A stretch of 64,000 nucleotides of DNA from Dolomedes plantarius (GCA_907164885.2 OU015490.1:219171391-219235390); one strand, 5' to 3'. Shown: positions 22,191 through 34,560, numbered from the stretch's first letter. The notes: generated by a model not told the origin, from the letters alone. Numbers and translations are program-made.

Positions 22191-22990
22191 TAATGTATCT
22201 GAATATAATAGTAGTTATTTCCCAAATATAATAAGATCATGTTTGGGTAAGGTTTGTGTCGGCCGAAATCCAGAAGAAGCCGAAGGGCAAGAGGGTCTTT
22301 AGAACCCATATCCTGATCAAAAGAACGAAATGGGAACTTGACACATTAACTTTTGTTTTTAGAGAAGAAAAGGAACTGGATAACAGGAAAGATGTGCAAA
22401 AAAATTGAATTACTTGTCCATAATCTAGCAGATTAATTAATAAAAACAAACAATAGATGATTTTACTGTACCAAAATTTGGCGAAGCGATTATGTACCCT
22501 TCTTGCCACTTATATATTTGGGCATCTTTTCTCTTAAAATCAATAGATTTTACTAATTTTTGATGAACTGTTGGCAACTCATTAAGTGCCAGTTAATTTT
22601 TTGTAACCAACATTTTACCCTTCTCAGGTAAAATATTTGTACACTGAACCCTGCTTAACACTTTTCGTAGGGCACTTTACAGAAGAATTTCTAAATGTGG
22701 GAAAGGGACGAAAATCTTTAAAGAAATTTTTGACGAATGCCTCATTAGCTCTTTATCATCACAAAACTATACTTTTGTTTGAATGTTAATTCAGTTTTTC
22801 TAGAACATGTATTCATTGCTTTACGCATATTAATAGTATACTTTTTCAAAAACATAAAAAAGTTATATAAATTAAAAAAACAAAACAAAAAATTTCAAAA
22901 ACATAAATTTTTAATATATGAAAATAAATATTTTTGTTTAACGATTACTCCCTTTTGTCTCCCTTGAATCTCTTACTTCAAAATACCGTA
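22191..22990. other. no recognised feature between two arrays
   Basis: It holds a 90-codon minus frame at 22237-22509 without recognisable motif. At about 22639 the string gtacactgaaccctgcttaa resembles a Tigger-type terminus, but no partner end was found. The rest is AT-rich. Confidence 0.3.
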
Positions 22991-23660
22991 CATTATATAA
23001 AGTGTAACGACATTCATACATTGTAACAAAGGCAAGAGAGAAAAAGTATAACTGTAAAGAAAGTATTAATGACTAAATCAAATCAGACAAAAATCCTGTT
23101 AAAGAGAATTTTAGTTACATTGTAATAAAGTCATACATTGTAATAATCTCTTGCCATTGTAATAAAGGCAACAGAGAAAAGAATAACTGTAAACAACGTA
23201 TTAATGACTAAATCGAATCAGACAAAAATCCTGTTACAGAGAATTTCAGTTACATCGTAATAAAGTCATACATTGTAATAAAGTCATACGTTGTAATAAA
23301 GGCAAGAGAGAAAACGTATAACTGTAAACAACGTATTAACGACTAAATCGAATCAGACAAAAATCCTGTTGAAGAGAATTTCAGTTACATTGTAATACAT
23401 TGTAATAAAGTCATGCATTGTAATAAATGCAAGAGAGAAAACGTATAACTGTAACCAACGTATTAACGACTAAATCGAATCAGTCAAAAATCCTGTTGAA
23501 GAGAATTTCAGTAACATGGTAATAAAGTTATACATTGTAATGTATTGTAAAAAAGTCATACATTGTAATAAAGGCAAGAGCGAAAGAGTATAACTGTAAA
23601 CAACGTATTAATGACTGAATAGAATCAGACAAAAATCCTGTTAAACATAATTTCAGTTCA
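22990..23660. repeat. tandem array, about 125-145-bp units, five copies
   Basis: The block gtataactgtaaacaacgta plus ttaatgactaaatcgaatca plus gacaaaaatcctgtt recurs near 23047, 23182, 23308, 23444 and 23589. Length variation comes from a variable number of cattgtaataaagtcata words between units. Confidence 0.88.
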
Positions 23661-24830
23661 AAGGATAATTGAAATGAACAAAAAAATGTGTTACCAATGT
23701 CAAAAAGTTATCAATGGCAAATTCGCTTTAAATTGCACAACTTTCCAAATTTATAGATTTTCTGAGCTAAATAGTATAACCACTCTAAAATGATATTATA
23801 ACTACCGTTAAGAAAAGCCGCTGTATGGAGAGTCATTTTTTTTAGGGGGAGTATACAAACATTAACATATTTAAGTATTTTGGAGTTAATTTCCTCTAGG
23901 GATAGATTTAGCGTGACGTTTTTAAGACTTTTTGCAAGGGCAATTTTCCTAATAAATGATAACTATAAAAAAAAAAGATTTATCATACTGAGAATAATTA
24001 AGTACACTACAATAAAAGAACTAAAATTTTAAAATATGTAAAATTATAATCACTTGCTTGAATGAAAATATTTTAACGTAAAAAAAGTCCGACGAAAAAA
24101 ATAAAAAAAATAATCTGAAACAATCAGAACACATGAGAGAATATGAATTCAAAAGATTTAAAAAATCCCAAATTCCTAGACTGTTTTCCAACATTTCTGG
24201 AACATCTACATCCGTTGTAACGAAACGAAACTTTAACTGCTAAAATTAAGTGAATAAATCGTATGGTAATGAGCACTGTTGTATTAAATGCCCTTTTAGG
24301 TTATAATAAAGGTAATTTTGTCATATCTAAAAAAAAAATGGAGATTGTTGTGTTAATTTTGATATCCCCACTACGAAATTTTGCTGTAGTTGGTGATTGA
24401 TTTTTCCTTTAAATCGAAAAAAAAAATTTCTGTACGGAAATTTATGTTACTAAAATTTCTGTACTAAAATTTCTGTTAAGCATATTCAATATCTTGACTA
24501 AAATGATTTTTAAAAAAGTTGATTACTTCACTCGGTTTAAAATAGTTTGTTACCGCAGCTTGCAAAGCGATTATCTCAAGGACTCTATGAAAATTTCAGG
24601 TTACAGTGTTATTGTGCTACTTTTGTATTTTCATTCAAATTAACCTTAGTTAAACACGATTTTTCTCTGTAAGAAGAGACAAGGGCATCTCTAAAACTAG
24701 TTTGCTTAAGTTTTATGATGCTTATCACGTTCGCTACCGTAGACTACCTTAGTCGTTAAATATATGAATACTAACTTAGTAATTTAAACTCTTTGTAAAA
24801 ATTTCCTTTTTTTAATTACTTCATTATTTT
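23661..24830. other. AT-rich, no recognised feature
   Basis: No long frame, no inverted-repeat ends and no regular tandem repeat visible. Confidence 0.35.
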
Positions 24831-24879
24831 GTTACATAATTTTGATTTAACTGTTTCATTGTTTTCGTTATTTTTACGA

Positions 24880-25400
24880 AAATTTCATTACTTTTGCTTC
24901 ATTATTTCATTATTTATTTCTCAGCTTCATATTTTTGCTTTTAATATTTCATTACTTTTGCTTCATTATTTCATTATTTATTTCTTAGCTTCATATTTTT
25001 GCTTTTAATATTTCATTACTTTTGCTTCATTATTTCATTATTTATTTCTCAGCTTCATATTTTTGCTTTTAATATTTCATTACTTTTGCTTCATTATTTC
25101 ATTATTTATTTCTCAGCTTCATATTTTTGCTTTTAATATTTCATTACTTTTGCTTCATTATTTCATTATTTATTTCTTAGCTTCATATTTTTGCTTTTAA
25201 TATTTCATTACTTTTGCTTCATTATTTCATTATTTATTTCTCAGCTTCATATTTTTGCTTTTAATATTTCATTACTTTTGCTTCATTATTTCATTATTTA
25301 TTTCTTAGCTTCATATTTTTGCTTTTATTATTTCATTAATTTTGCTTCATTAATTCATTATTTATTATCTTTGCTTCCTATTTTTGCTTTCATTATTTCA
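24880..25400. repeat. 64-bp tandem repeat, about eight copies
   Basis: agcttcatatttttgctttt starts at 24923 and then every 64 bp (24987, 25051, 25115, 25179, 25243, 25307), nearly identical apart from ctcag/cttag alternation, and decays after about 25320. The within-array similarity is the highest in the window. The short plus frame 25191-25403 is a by-product. Confidence 0.93.
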
Positions 25401-25825
25401 TGATCATATTTATCTTTTCCAAAATTTCCTTATTTTTACCGAGTTAACAATAATATTTCGTTTTGATTTCAATGAATCAACAAATGTGTTGTCCTTCACT
25501 TAATAACTGCTTTCTGATTCTTTATTCTCTTCTATCCTTTCGCACTCGCCTCTATCGGCAGTATTGAATTGAACTCTACTCTTCGAACGAACCTCTGTTG
25601 TGAGTCACTACTTGTTATGTTAGCTAAGGTACGTCGTTTGTCTCTGGCAAACCTGCTATTCTGGAGGAAAATCAGATTTTTCTCTGTTCCTAGGTGCGAA
25701 AGGTACGCGTAAAGGAAATTTAGACAGAGGTAATAGTGTATTACTTAACTGATTCATCATACATTTCATTGGACTTGTTCCAGGGATTTGGAAATTTACG
25801 TGTAACCTGTTCTTATGTGCATTTA
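25401..25825. other. spacer between arrays, no recognised feature
   Basis: It contains no repeat of its own. A minus frame of 63 codons overlaps the start of the next array and has no recognisable motif. Confidence 0.3.
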
Positions 25826-26815
25826 TGCATAGCTCTGTTGTTATCATTAATGTTGATCATTATTTAAAGTTCATCTATCTTTAGAAATTTGTATGTAACC
25901 GGGATTTACTTGTACTTATGCATAACTCAATAAAACCGAGAAACGCATAAACAATGTTATTCGATATATGAATGATAACAGACTTGATGTTTTGCCCTTT
26001 CCTTCCGGGAATTACTTTACAACAATACGATTCCAAGGCAAAAATTCATCTGCTGTTATCATTAACATCGATCAATATTTAAAGTTCGTCTGTATTCAGA
26101 AATTTGCATGCAACTGGGACTTATTTGTACTTATGTGTAGTTCTGTAAAACAGAGAAATCCATAGACAATGTTATCTTGTATATAATAAAAATATTAACA
26201 GTACTAAGATTTTGAGCTTTTCATCAGGGCATTACTTATCAAACTCTACAACAACACGATTCCAAGGTTAAAATCCAAGTTGTTATCATTAACGTCATGA
26301 TCATTATTTAAAGTTTATCTGTATCTAAAAATTGACATGTAACCGGGACTTATGTGTACATACGTACAACTCTGTAAAACCGAGAAATGCATAAACAATG
26401 TTGTACATCAATATTAACAGACCTCAGGTTTTGCCATTTTCAACAGGGCATAACTTATCAAACTCTACAACAACACGATTCCAAGACTAAAATTATTTAT
26501 CTGTAGTTATCATTAATGTCATGATCGTTTAAAGTTTATCTGTATTTAGAAACTGAATTATAACCGGGACTTAATTTGTACTTATGTATAACTCTGTAAA
26601 ACCGAGAAATACATAAACAATGTTCTACATCAATATTAAAAGACCTCAGGTTTTGCCTTTTTAAGCAGGGCATAACTTATCAAACTCTACAACAACACGA
26701 TTCCAAGGCTAAAATTATTCACCTGTAGCTATCATTAATGTCATAATCATTGTTTAAAGGTCATCTGTATTTAGAAATTTGCATGGAACCGGGACTTGTA
26801 AAACAGAAAAAACTC
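25826..26815. repeat. tandem array, about 220-bp units, five copies
   Basis: gttatcattaatgtNatgat occurs near 25838, 26054, 26279, 26505 and 26727. Each unit has tatttagaaattNgcatgNa, accgggacttatttgtactt, ctgtaaaaccgagaaatNca and an ending acaacacgattccaaggc. The last words (acaacacNattccaag) occur again at 28590 outside the array. Confidence 0.88.
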
Positions 26816-26999
26816 ATAAATAATGCTATCTTATATATATATATATATATATATATAGATATATATCACTAACAACAGAACTGAGGTTTGTAAGGGTATA
26901 AAATGTAAATTATTAATTTAAAAGTAACTCACAAATGTTTTAATAATCATAAATGTTACTTTGCAAATTATTGTTAAAATCATTTTTTGGCAACAGTTA

Positions 27000-28290
27000 T
27001 ACAGAGGCTGTTAACACATTTTTTTAGACGATGTATATTGTATTCACAAAACTAAATTACATAAAATTCTTGTGTTTTTAATGTTCTATTTGACATCCCT
27101 TATTCTGAACTATCTTTCGACACCGCAATTTCCAGGATAATAATGCCTTTTGAAGTGTCAGAAGAGGTATTCTATCCCATTCCTCCAGAACACCTTTCCA
27201 GAGTCCTGTAAGGGTTTTGGGACGACGTTTGGATAATGCAGATTTTAAATGTCCGAAAACACAAAAATCCATAGGTAATACATCGGGAGATTTAGAAGGG
27301 ATATCAGTGAAGGGTATGGCCTTGATACCAGTTTTTCGTTCCATTTCTTTTAGGAAATTTACAGTGGATTTTGATGTGTGACTGCTAGATTCGTCCTGAT
27401 GGAGTCTCACAGATTGATGGCACTGTGGGAAAAGCGATGGTATTTCATTCAGAAAAATTGGCGATAAAATATGTTCCTCATAGTATTTGGAGTTAATCTT
27501 GACATTTTTTCCCACTCTCTTTATTTAAGAAAAACCAGCAACAATCATGAATCCCTTAGAAAAACTTTCTTTCGATTCTTTGAACCATGTACTTAAATTC
27601 TTTTCTCCCCTTTTATGATAATAAATGGCTCTTTTTTTGTTGCAATCATTTAAATACACCCATGATTCATCTATTATGACAATTGTTTTCCATTTTTCTT
27701 TGGATAAGTGTTTCTCATATAGAATTCTGCAGCGTGTCCTGCGTTCAGCGATATGATTTGGAAGAAGACGATGCACATTGCGTTTTTTCGCTTTCTTAAG
27801 ATTTAAATCAACGTTTATCATTTTGTTTAAGTAGACACCGAGCATTTTAATGATTTTGCAACTGTCCTTTGACTAGGGGGATTTTCTTTTAACATTAAAC
27901 AACGTACCTTTGCAATAGTCGAAGATGTCCGTTTTTTCCTTGGATACTTGTTTGGAATTTTTGTCCCACTTGAGGCTCCAATTTGACGTTTTTTTCCTTT
28001 CTTGTTGACGATATTACCTATCGACGCTTTAGATATCACAAAACCTTGTCTCTCACATCGTTTTTGGATAACGGAGTATGCACATTTCTCTTCGGAAAGA
28101 GCATAAATGTAGCCTTCGAACCACTGCTTTGTTAAAAACGCCATTTTGAATAAAGACAAAACTTTCAAGCAGCAGATGATAATTTTGACTTTTAAAAACA
28201 TAGTACAATTGCAATTATTTCTTTTGCAGCAAGCGATTTTTTATTACCGCTTACCAAAATCGTCTAAAAAATGTGCGAACAGCCTCTGTA
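27000..28290 (-). mobile_element. rosa-type (DD41D) mariner element
   Basis: Inverted ends are tacagaggctgttaacacat on the left and, mirrored, tacagaggctgttcgcacat, followed by tttttagacga in both. TA stands outside each end (26998-26999 and 28291-28292). The 1291-bp length fits a complete mariner. It lies between a satellite array and a short simple repeat. Confidence 0.85.
27078..28144 (-). pseudogene. rosa-family transposase (DD41D), broken
   Basis: The likely start is MAFLTKQWFEGYIYAL. An N-terminal helix-turn-helix segment (AYSVIQKRCERQGF) is followed by a basic stretch (PRKKRTSST). The catalytic residues can be read as VIIDESWVYL, LHQDESSSHTSK and PDVLPMDFCVFG. I count 41 residues between the second and third Asp, the signature of the rosa family within Tc1/mariner. 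A frameshift lies near 27835 and an in-frame TAA at 27525-27527, so three partial frames cover the gene. All three acidic residues remain. It ends CRKIVQNKGCQIEH. Confidence 0.85.
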
Positions 28291-28770
28291 TATAGAGTTT
28301 TTTTTTAGAATCCTGGTTTTGTAAGATTTTTACGTTAGTTGGTGAATAAATGATTTGGTGTTGATATTGTAGTATTATTAGCTTTTTTTTTTAGTTAAAC
28401 GCCGTTAAAGTAGTAAGTTTTTATCTCCATCTTTATTCTTGTTGTTACGTTGTTACCTTATACTTGTTACTTTATCCTTGTCCTTTATCCTTACGTTACT
28501 TTATCCTTACGTTGTTGCTTTATCCTTGTTCTTACGTTGTCTCAATAAGGAGACAACAGGGTTCGCTGGGCTTTATTCACCAAAGCATGCAACAACACAA
28601 TTCCAAGACTAAAGTAACTCTCCACTTGCATCTCATAAAATCCATACGTTGTTATAAGATACAGGATTTATTCTCGCATATCGCGCAAATTCAGGTCATG
28701 TACAATATTTGTCGGAGAATTTGACAGGAATGTCTTCCTTGGAAGTTGAAGAAAGTTGAAGAAAAGATCA
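28291..28770. other. simple-sequence stretch and unassigned fragment
   Basis: Positions 28440-28545 hold irregular repeats of tttatccttacgttgtt. Positions 28560-28720 share acaacacaattccaagacta with the 220-bp array units upstream. No coding signal. Confidence 0.4.
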
Positions 28771-28773
28771 AAT

Positions 28774-28867
28774 GGGTTTCAGTTGAATACTGTTAAAAAT
28801 GGGTTTCAGTTGAATACTGTCAAAAATGGGTTTCAGTTGAATACTGTTAAAAATGGGTTTCAGTCGA
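28774..28867. repeat. 27-bp tandem repeat
   Basis: gggtttcagttgaatactgt begins at 28774, 28801, 28828 and 28855. Because 27 is a multiple of three, the minus strand reads as nine-residue repeats (LKPIFNSIQ), but that frame has no other support. Confidence 0.9.
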
Positions 28868-29055
28868 AATATTTTTATGTAAATGTTTTGTGCTCGATGT
28901 ATTACGTTGTCTCGATGTTTTTTTAATGAAAATGTACCATAATAAAAAAATTTACCACGTAGCATAATTTTCACACTCAGTAAATGTAAATCTGAATTTT
29001 GAAAAGGACGAATACAAAAGGGAGAACGATTCCTTAGCAAACAGACAAATGGCAA

Positions 29056-29114
29056 TCAACAACCAATGAACCAATCAGAGAGCTTGGAATGTTCCCGACA
29101 CTCCAGAACCTTCC
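29056..29114. promoter_or_regulatory. CCAAT boxes plus two heat-shock-element dyads
   Basis: Two CCAAT boxes (aaccaatgaaccaatcag) are followed by ggaatgttcc at 29086-29095 and agaaccttcc at 29105-29114, both fitting nGAAnnTTCn, the inverted pentamer pair bound by heat-shock factor. No TATA box, start site or gene is visible downstream, so this may be a promoter remnant or chance. Confidence 0.3.
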
Positions 29115-29149
29115 ATGGGGACCTTCCTTTTATGTCCTATTAGAATTTT

Positions 29150-30145
29150 GTGAAAAAATCACTATTGTATACTATCCGATTTTCTGCATACTAGGAAAAA
29201 CTTTTAAGCAATTTAAACATTGCGAAACAAGTTAAATAAACTTAAAATACACATTAAAACATTAAAAAAATTAATAATTATAAATAAACATAAAATATTA
29301 AAAATAGATTAAAAGTGTAATAAACAATAAACATTAATGTTAAAACTGAACTTTTATTTAATAATACCTGAAGTATTATTTAATAAATGGTTAAGCATTA
29401 ATATTTGACGTTTTAAATATTTAAATACTTTATGAATTTAATATGTTTTATAAATTTTCCATGCATTTGACACTCTTAAACATTTGAAATCTTAATGCTT
29501 ATTGCATTGAATACTAATGTTTTAATGTTCATGATGGTTTAACATTAATTTCTAAATAAATTTTATTTGAACATGTTTAAGAATGTTTAAAACAGTATGA
29601 ACATGGTTAGAACGTTTTAGATTGTTAAAAATGCTAAAAATTGTGAGTGTTGTGCATGTTATGAAGTGTACACATGCGTGTATTGTACACATTTTGAGTG
29701 AAGAATTATGCTTTATATTTAAATTTCAAATTTTATTATATTGAACGATACAAATTTGTTGATATAACGGCAAACATAACAAATGTTTATTGTTTTCAAA
29801 CTGCGATTTCTTTATTTTCACTTTGTATATATATTAAAAAGAGAAAAAAGGGAAAGAAAAATTCTAAATGACAGAAAAACGAATTAATTGCATTAAGCTG
29901 TTGTTTTTTGTTACAGATGTAAAACAAATTTATAATTTACTCTCCCTATACTTATAGTATACGTAGTAAAAGAAAACTTATAAATATAAATTTTAAACAC
30001 TGATATGTTTTAAAATTTTAAATATATCTTTAAACATGTAGATAAAAACTTTTATTGTTAGTAATAAACATTGCATTTCTTAAAATTTCTTCAAACATTG
30101 AAAATTGTTGTTTATACCAATAGGTAAACTATACTTTCGAGTACA
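29150..30145. other. AT-rich, no recognised feature
   Basis: Long AT-rich stretch with short words such as aacattaa and aaatgtttaa repeated irregularly. No frame or inverted-repeat ends of note. Confidence 0.35.
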
Positions 30146-30148
30146 TAT

Positions 30149-30286
30149 AGTAGATGGCAGCACTAGTTAATACTAGGATACTGGTGGAAGTAATGGTGAA
30201 CCAAGATGGTGAAAGTGAATGGATCATCTTTCACTATTCAGTCGTGGGTCAATAGCATAGGGTTAACTGGTGCTGCCATCTACCAA
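30149..30286. mobile_element. short MITE with tagatggcagcac ends
   Basis: The left arm tagatggcagcactagttaa (30151-30170) is mirrored on the right by ttaactggtgctgccatcta (30263-30282), with one mismatch in the arms. The interior of about 90 bp is non-coding. A similar agatggcNccac word is found singly at 31432 (inverted) and 63863. No clear target duplication is seen, so the class is open. Confidence 0.6.
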
Positions 30287-30289
30287 GTG

Positions 30290-32420
30290 TATTTTAAAAC
30301 AGAATTTAAATATCCAATAAACCATTTTATGCTTATGATAAAATGATTAATTGCGTGAAATCTGATTACTAATTATGTAGGATATCGAAAAACATATCAA
30401 ATGTGTCAAGATAAATATTTTTTCAGTTTCATACATGTTACAAATCACTTAATTAAAACATAGTTTGAAAAATTTTAAAATTAGTTATCTTAGTGCCATT
30501 TTTAAATAATTGCGGAACTGAAAGCAAACAAAAATTAAAAAAAAAATGCTGAAAGTGTAAGGTTAGATGTTTAAACAAATGAAATTCTTATCAAATAAAC
30601 ATATGTAAGATTTTTCTAACATTCATTAAATGAACACCGTATATCATCTAGACATTTTAAGAAGGTATTTACTGTTTTTTTGTTAAACCTTGCTTAACTA
30701 ATTAAAACAAATAAAAACTAGGTCCTAAAGTTACTAATTAAATACAAATACGACATTATTAAAAATTTTGTTTTCACTTTTAATTAAATTCAAACAAAAG
30801 GAATTTATAAAATATAATTTACTTTTGTTTGAATTTAATAAAAGCACGAGTTCACATTTACCACGCTTGAATTTCATTCTTTACAAAATATTCATAATTT
30901 TATGAAATGAAATGTACATCTGTAATGACATTCAAAGATGCGTAGAAAAAGATTAAGTTTTTTTAAATTTTTTTTATTAAAGTGCGAAAAAATAGTGAAT
31001 TTCTGTCGAAATTTCTCCATTATTTATTTACATCTGTGTAACTAAAAAATTTACCTTAACAAGGCTCGATTAATGAAATACCCATAATATATAACTATTA
31101 TATTATGGTTTACATAGACAGTGAAAATAAAATAATGTCTAATTCAAAATATGGAAGTTGGTAAAAGGAGTCTTATTATTGTTTAAGAAATAAACTAAGA
31201 AATTTTGTCTTTTATCTCGAAACAAGTCAAAATTATATAGTTCTTCATATCAGGGCTTTTCGATCGAAATCCTTTTGAGTAAAACACCGAAAGTTTTGTA
31301 ATACATTCTTTCAAACGTAATCATAGAAATTTTTTAAATGATGGTACAGTAATGCTCGTTTAAAAAGTTGAAATCTAATGTCTTTGTATAAAAACGTGAA
31401 CAAAAGAACTTTCATGTGTTTTATTTCTAGTGGTGCCATCTGTTGGAAATAATAGAAACCTTTATCTGTTACCAAATTTAACACGTACAGTAAAGAGTTA
31501 AATTTGGTAACAGTTTATTAATACATATTTTCTGCACAGACGAAAGCAAGCATGCACATTTTAAATTTTTCATTTGAAGGGAGAGAAGAACAGAATATCC
31601 TGAACAATAATTTGATGTAAAATATCTTTCCCTTCAAATCTTACCTTTAAATTTTTTTTTGTTAAACTAAAATTTTTATTTATAATGCATAAAAGAGGGA
31701 AAAAATGAAATAAAACTGAGGAGGCTCTTTTAGACGTTTGTCGTGAATCCCAATTTGCCAAGTAAGGAGCATGAAGTTTCGACAATGGAGTTTCAGGTGA
31801 AATATTGGTAACATACGTTATAGAGTCACATCTACTAATGTACCACATATACTGATGGAATTTCATTTGGAGAGGTTAAAGGTGCAGTTTGTCTGTTGTA
31901 TAAATTCCTAGTTATGTGCAATGGATACAACGGCCAATGGATACAACTGTTATTAAATGCTACTATATAGAGTATAAGAGAAGTAAATAGAGTTGAATAA
32001 AGTAATTTGTTGTTCGCAAGACCTCACGAAAAATTTTAGACTACTAACGCATTATTTCTCTAGGTCAGAACAAAGTTATAAAACACATCTAAATAAATTT
32101 TAAACAGATTTCGAAGTTGACAAAAGTGCTTTGCATTCATAGTTATAATGACCTTTAATTGCTTTTTTTGGTTTTTGCCATTAAAAGAAAATACTTATTT
32201 CTTTAATACTTAAAATATTTCCACTTTGGGGAGCTTAAATTTAAGTTATCTTGTCTCTAAATGTAGCATCATTTCTTATGAAATGCTTGATGAGCATTTT
32301 CTAAACATTACCGAGTCTACAACAAAGCCTTAACAAAAATTTCAATACTACGACTGCGTCAATTCTATATGCGAAAGCAAGGTCATAATAGGGCACGATT
32401 ACTAAAATTTACAATAGAAA
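30290..32420. other. AT-rich, no gene recognised; holds hairpins
   Basis: No coding frame with homology (a 98-codon minus frame at 31570-31866 shows no motif). The only structured element is the hairpin listed at 31466-31513, and another lies just past the end of this stretch at 32424-32462. Confidence 0.35.
31466..31513. repeat. perfect 17-bp hairpin
   Basis: ctgttaccaaatttaac (31466-31482) and its exact reverse complement (31497-31513) are separated by 14 nt. It lies just after a gtggtgccatctgttgg word that resembles the MITE ends at 30149-30286, so it may belong to a small palindromic element. Confidence 0.8.
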
Positions 32421-32423
32421 TCG

Positions 32424-32462
32424 CATAGAAATCATTTCTATTTAATAGAAATGATTTCTATG
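32424..32462. repeat. perfect 18-bp hairpin with 3-nt loop
   Basis: catagaaatcatttctat is followed by tta and then its exact reverse complement. The arm itself contains the near-palindrome agaaatcatttct. It immediately precedes the array that begins near 32480. Confidence 0.85.
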
Positions 32463-32479
32463 AGAATATGCAGTATTTA

Positions 32480-33745
32480 AAAAAAAATATGCTCTCAGCA
32501 AGTACATTAAACTTTATCAATTTCGTTTCCTTTTATCATAAAGTAAATATTTACTGCTGGAAAAAAATTTTTTTTAGCCTAATTATGTGTTGCTATTTCA
32601 AATAATTACAGTTTGTGCAGATTAAATTTAAATTATATCCCATATTAAAACCATACCATTTATTATTAACTGATTCTCATGCATAACTTGAACATTGCTA
32701 TAGTCAAAATTATTTTTTCAATAGAGCGATTCATGAAAACTCGAACATTAAACTTTATCTGTTTAACATTATTTATTTGTTTCGATTTTTGTTTCCTTTT
32801 ATCATAAAGCAAATACTATTTATTGCTAGTAAAAACACTTTTTCGCATAATTATGTGTTGCTATTTCAGATAATTATAGTTTGTGAAGGCTAAATTTAAA
32901 TTATATCCCACATTAAAACCGTACCATTTATTATTAACTGATTCTCATGCTTAACTTGAACATTGTTCTATTCAGAATAATTTTTTCATTAGAGAGAGAT
33001 CCATGAAATCTCGAGCATTAAATTAAATCTGTTTAACATCAAACTTTGTTTCATTTCCTTTTATCATAAAGCAAATATTTATTGCTCGTAAAAACATTTT
33101 TTTAGTATAATTATGTGTTGCTATTTCAAACAATTACAGTTTATGAAGGCTAAATTTAAATTATATCCCATATTAAAACTATGCCATTTTTTATTAACTG
33201 ACTCTCATGTATAACTTGAACATTGTTCTATTCAGAATAATTTTTTCATTAGAGCGATTCGAACGTAAAACTTTATCTCTGTAACATTAAACTTTATCTG
33301 TTTAGTTTCCTTTTATCATGAAGAAAATATTTATTGCTGGTAAAAACACTTTTTAGCGAAATTATGTGTTGCTACTGGAAACAATTACAGTTTATAAAGG
33401 CTAAATATAAATTATATCCCATATTAAAACTATACCATTTACTATTAACTCATTCTCATGTATACCTTGAACATTATTCTATTCAGAATAATTTTTTCAT
33501 TAGAGCGATTCATGAAATCTCGAGCATTAAACTTTATCTGTTTCGTTTCCATTTATCATAAAGCCAATATTAACTGCAGGTAAAAACATTTTTATATCAC
33601 AATTATGTGTTGCTATTTGAAACAATTACAGTTTGTGAAGGCTAAATTTAAATTATATCTCATATTAAAACCATACCATTTATTATTAACTGATTCTCAT
33701 GTATAACTTGAACATTGTACTATTCTGAATAATGTTTTCATTAGA
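32480..33745. repeat. tandem array, about 240-270-bp units, five copies
   Basis: The anchor ttatgtgttgctatttc occurs near 32583, 32851, 33111, 33362 and 33603. Each unit has ttccttttatcataaagcaa, taaatttaaattatatccca, accatttattattaactgat, tataacttgaacattgttct and tcattagagcgattcatga. Spacing shrinks from 268 to 241 bp along the array. Confidence 0.9.
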
Positions 33746-34560
33746 GCGACACAAGAAAAGTTCAAAAATATCGGTATTCGAGGACCCCGAATTTGATAAA
33801 TGAACCTCTAGTTTCGCTGATCTGTTTCAGATTTGTTTAGTCGTGTTGTATTTTACAAGGTGTGACAGAATGGACTCTCACACTTCGAAGAATAATAAGA
33901 AACGAACGAGACAATTAAAAGAAAAAACTTTGAAAAGTACTAACAATCTAGTTTTTGCCCACTAGGTTTTAAAAATAATAGCACTCAGGTTGTGCCCGTT
34001 ATTTGTTATTCACTGCCGAAGCCGTTCTCTAATAGCGCATACAGACTGGCACAGCTCTCTCTGCATCTGCCAGTGATTTATGTCTCTCTGTACTCTGTTC
34101 CATGCGCCGGATCGCCTCCTCTGGCGGTCCATCAAAGAAAGAGAGTGGGGTCAGTGGGTCAAATGGTGTCGAGCGGGGTCGGGGGAGACACCAGATCAAA
34201 AGCGGGAAGGGGGGTGGTTCTAAATACCGTGTCTAATGTTACAGTGACTAAGTGATGACAGGAGAGTCGGGGAGAGAACTCTGTCCAATGTGTATGCACC
34301 ATAAAGTTTTCCATCCCCCTGTTTGTCACCTCTGGGGAAACGGCGGCAACTGCCTCACGAATAGCAGATTTACAGACTCGTTGCAAATTTTCAGATGTTC
34401 CAATGTTCCGAGGACGAGCACTTGGTTTCCATGGTAATGCAGACCCACTTGGTCTCACGTTTGAAACCCAACCCATCGCAGGATTGTTTTCTTAGCATTA
34501 ACGACATTATTTGCATAGAGCTCGAACCGCGTCCTAAATGCCCTCTGTGTCGAGGTTATA

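Noticed and set aside
22639..22700. ctgaaccctgcttaacac string considered as a Tigger end
   Set aside because: No inverted partner or TA pair was found.
24880..25400. Regular direct repeats that could suggest a CRISPR array
   Set aside because: The 64-bp units are contiguous with no unique spacers, and the genome is clearly eukaryotic.
32424..32462. Perfect hairpin considered as a microRNA precursor
   Set aside because: The stem is only 18 bp with a 3-nt loop, too short for a Dicer substrate.
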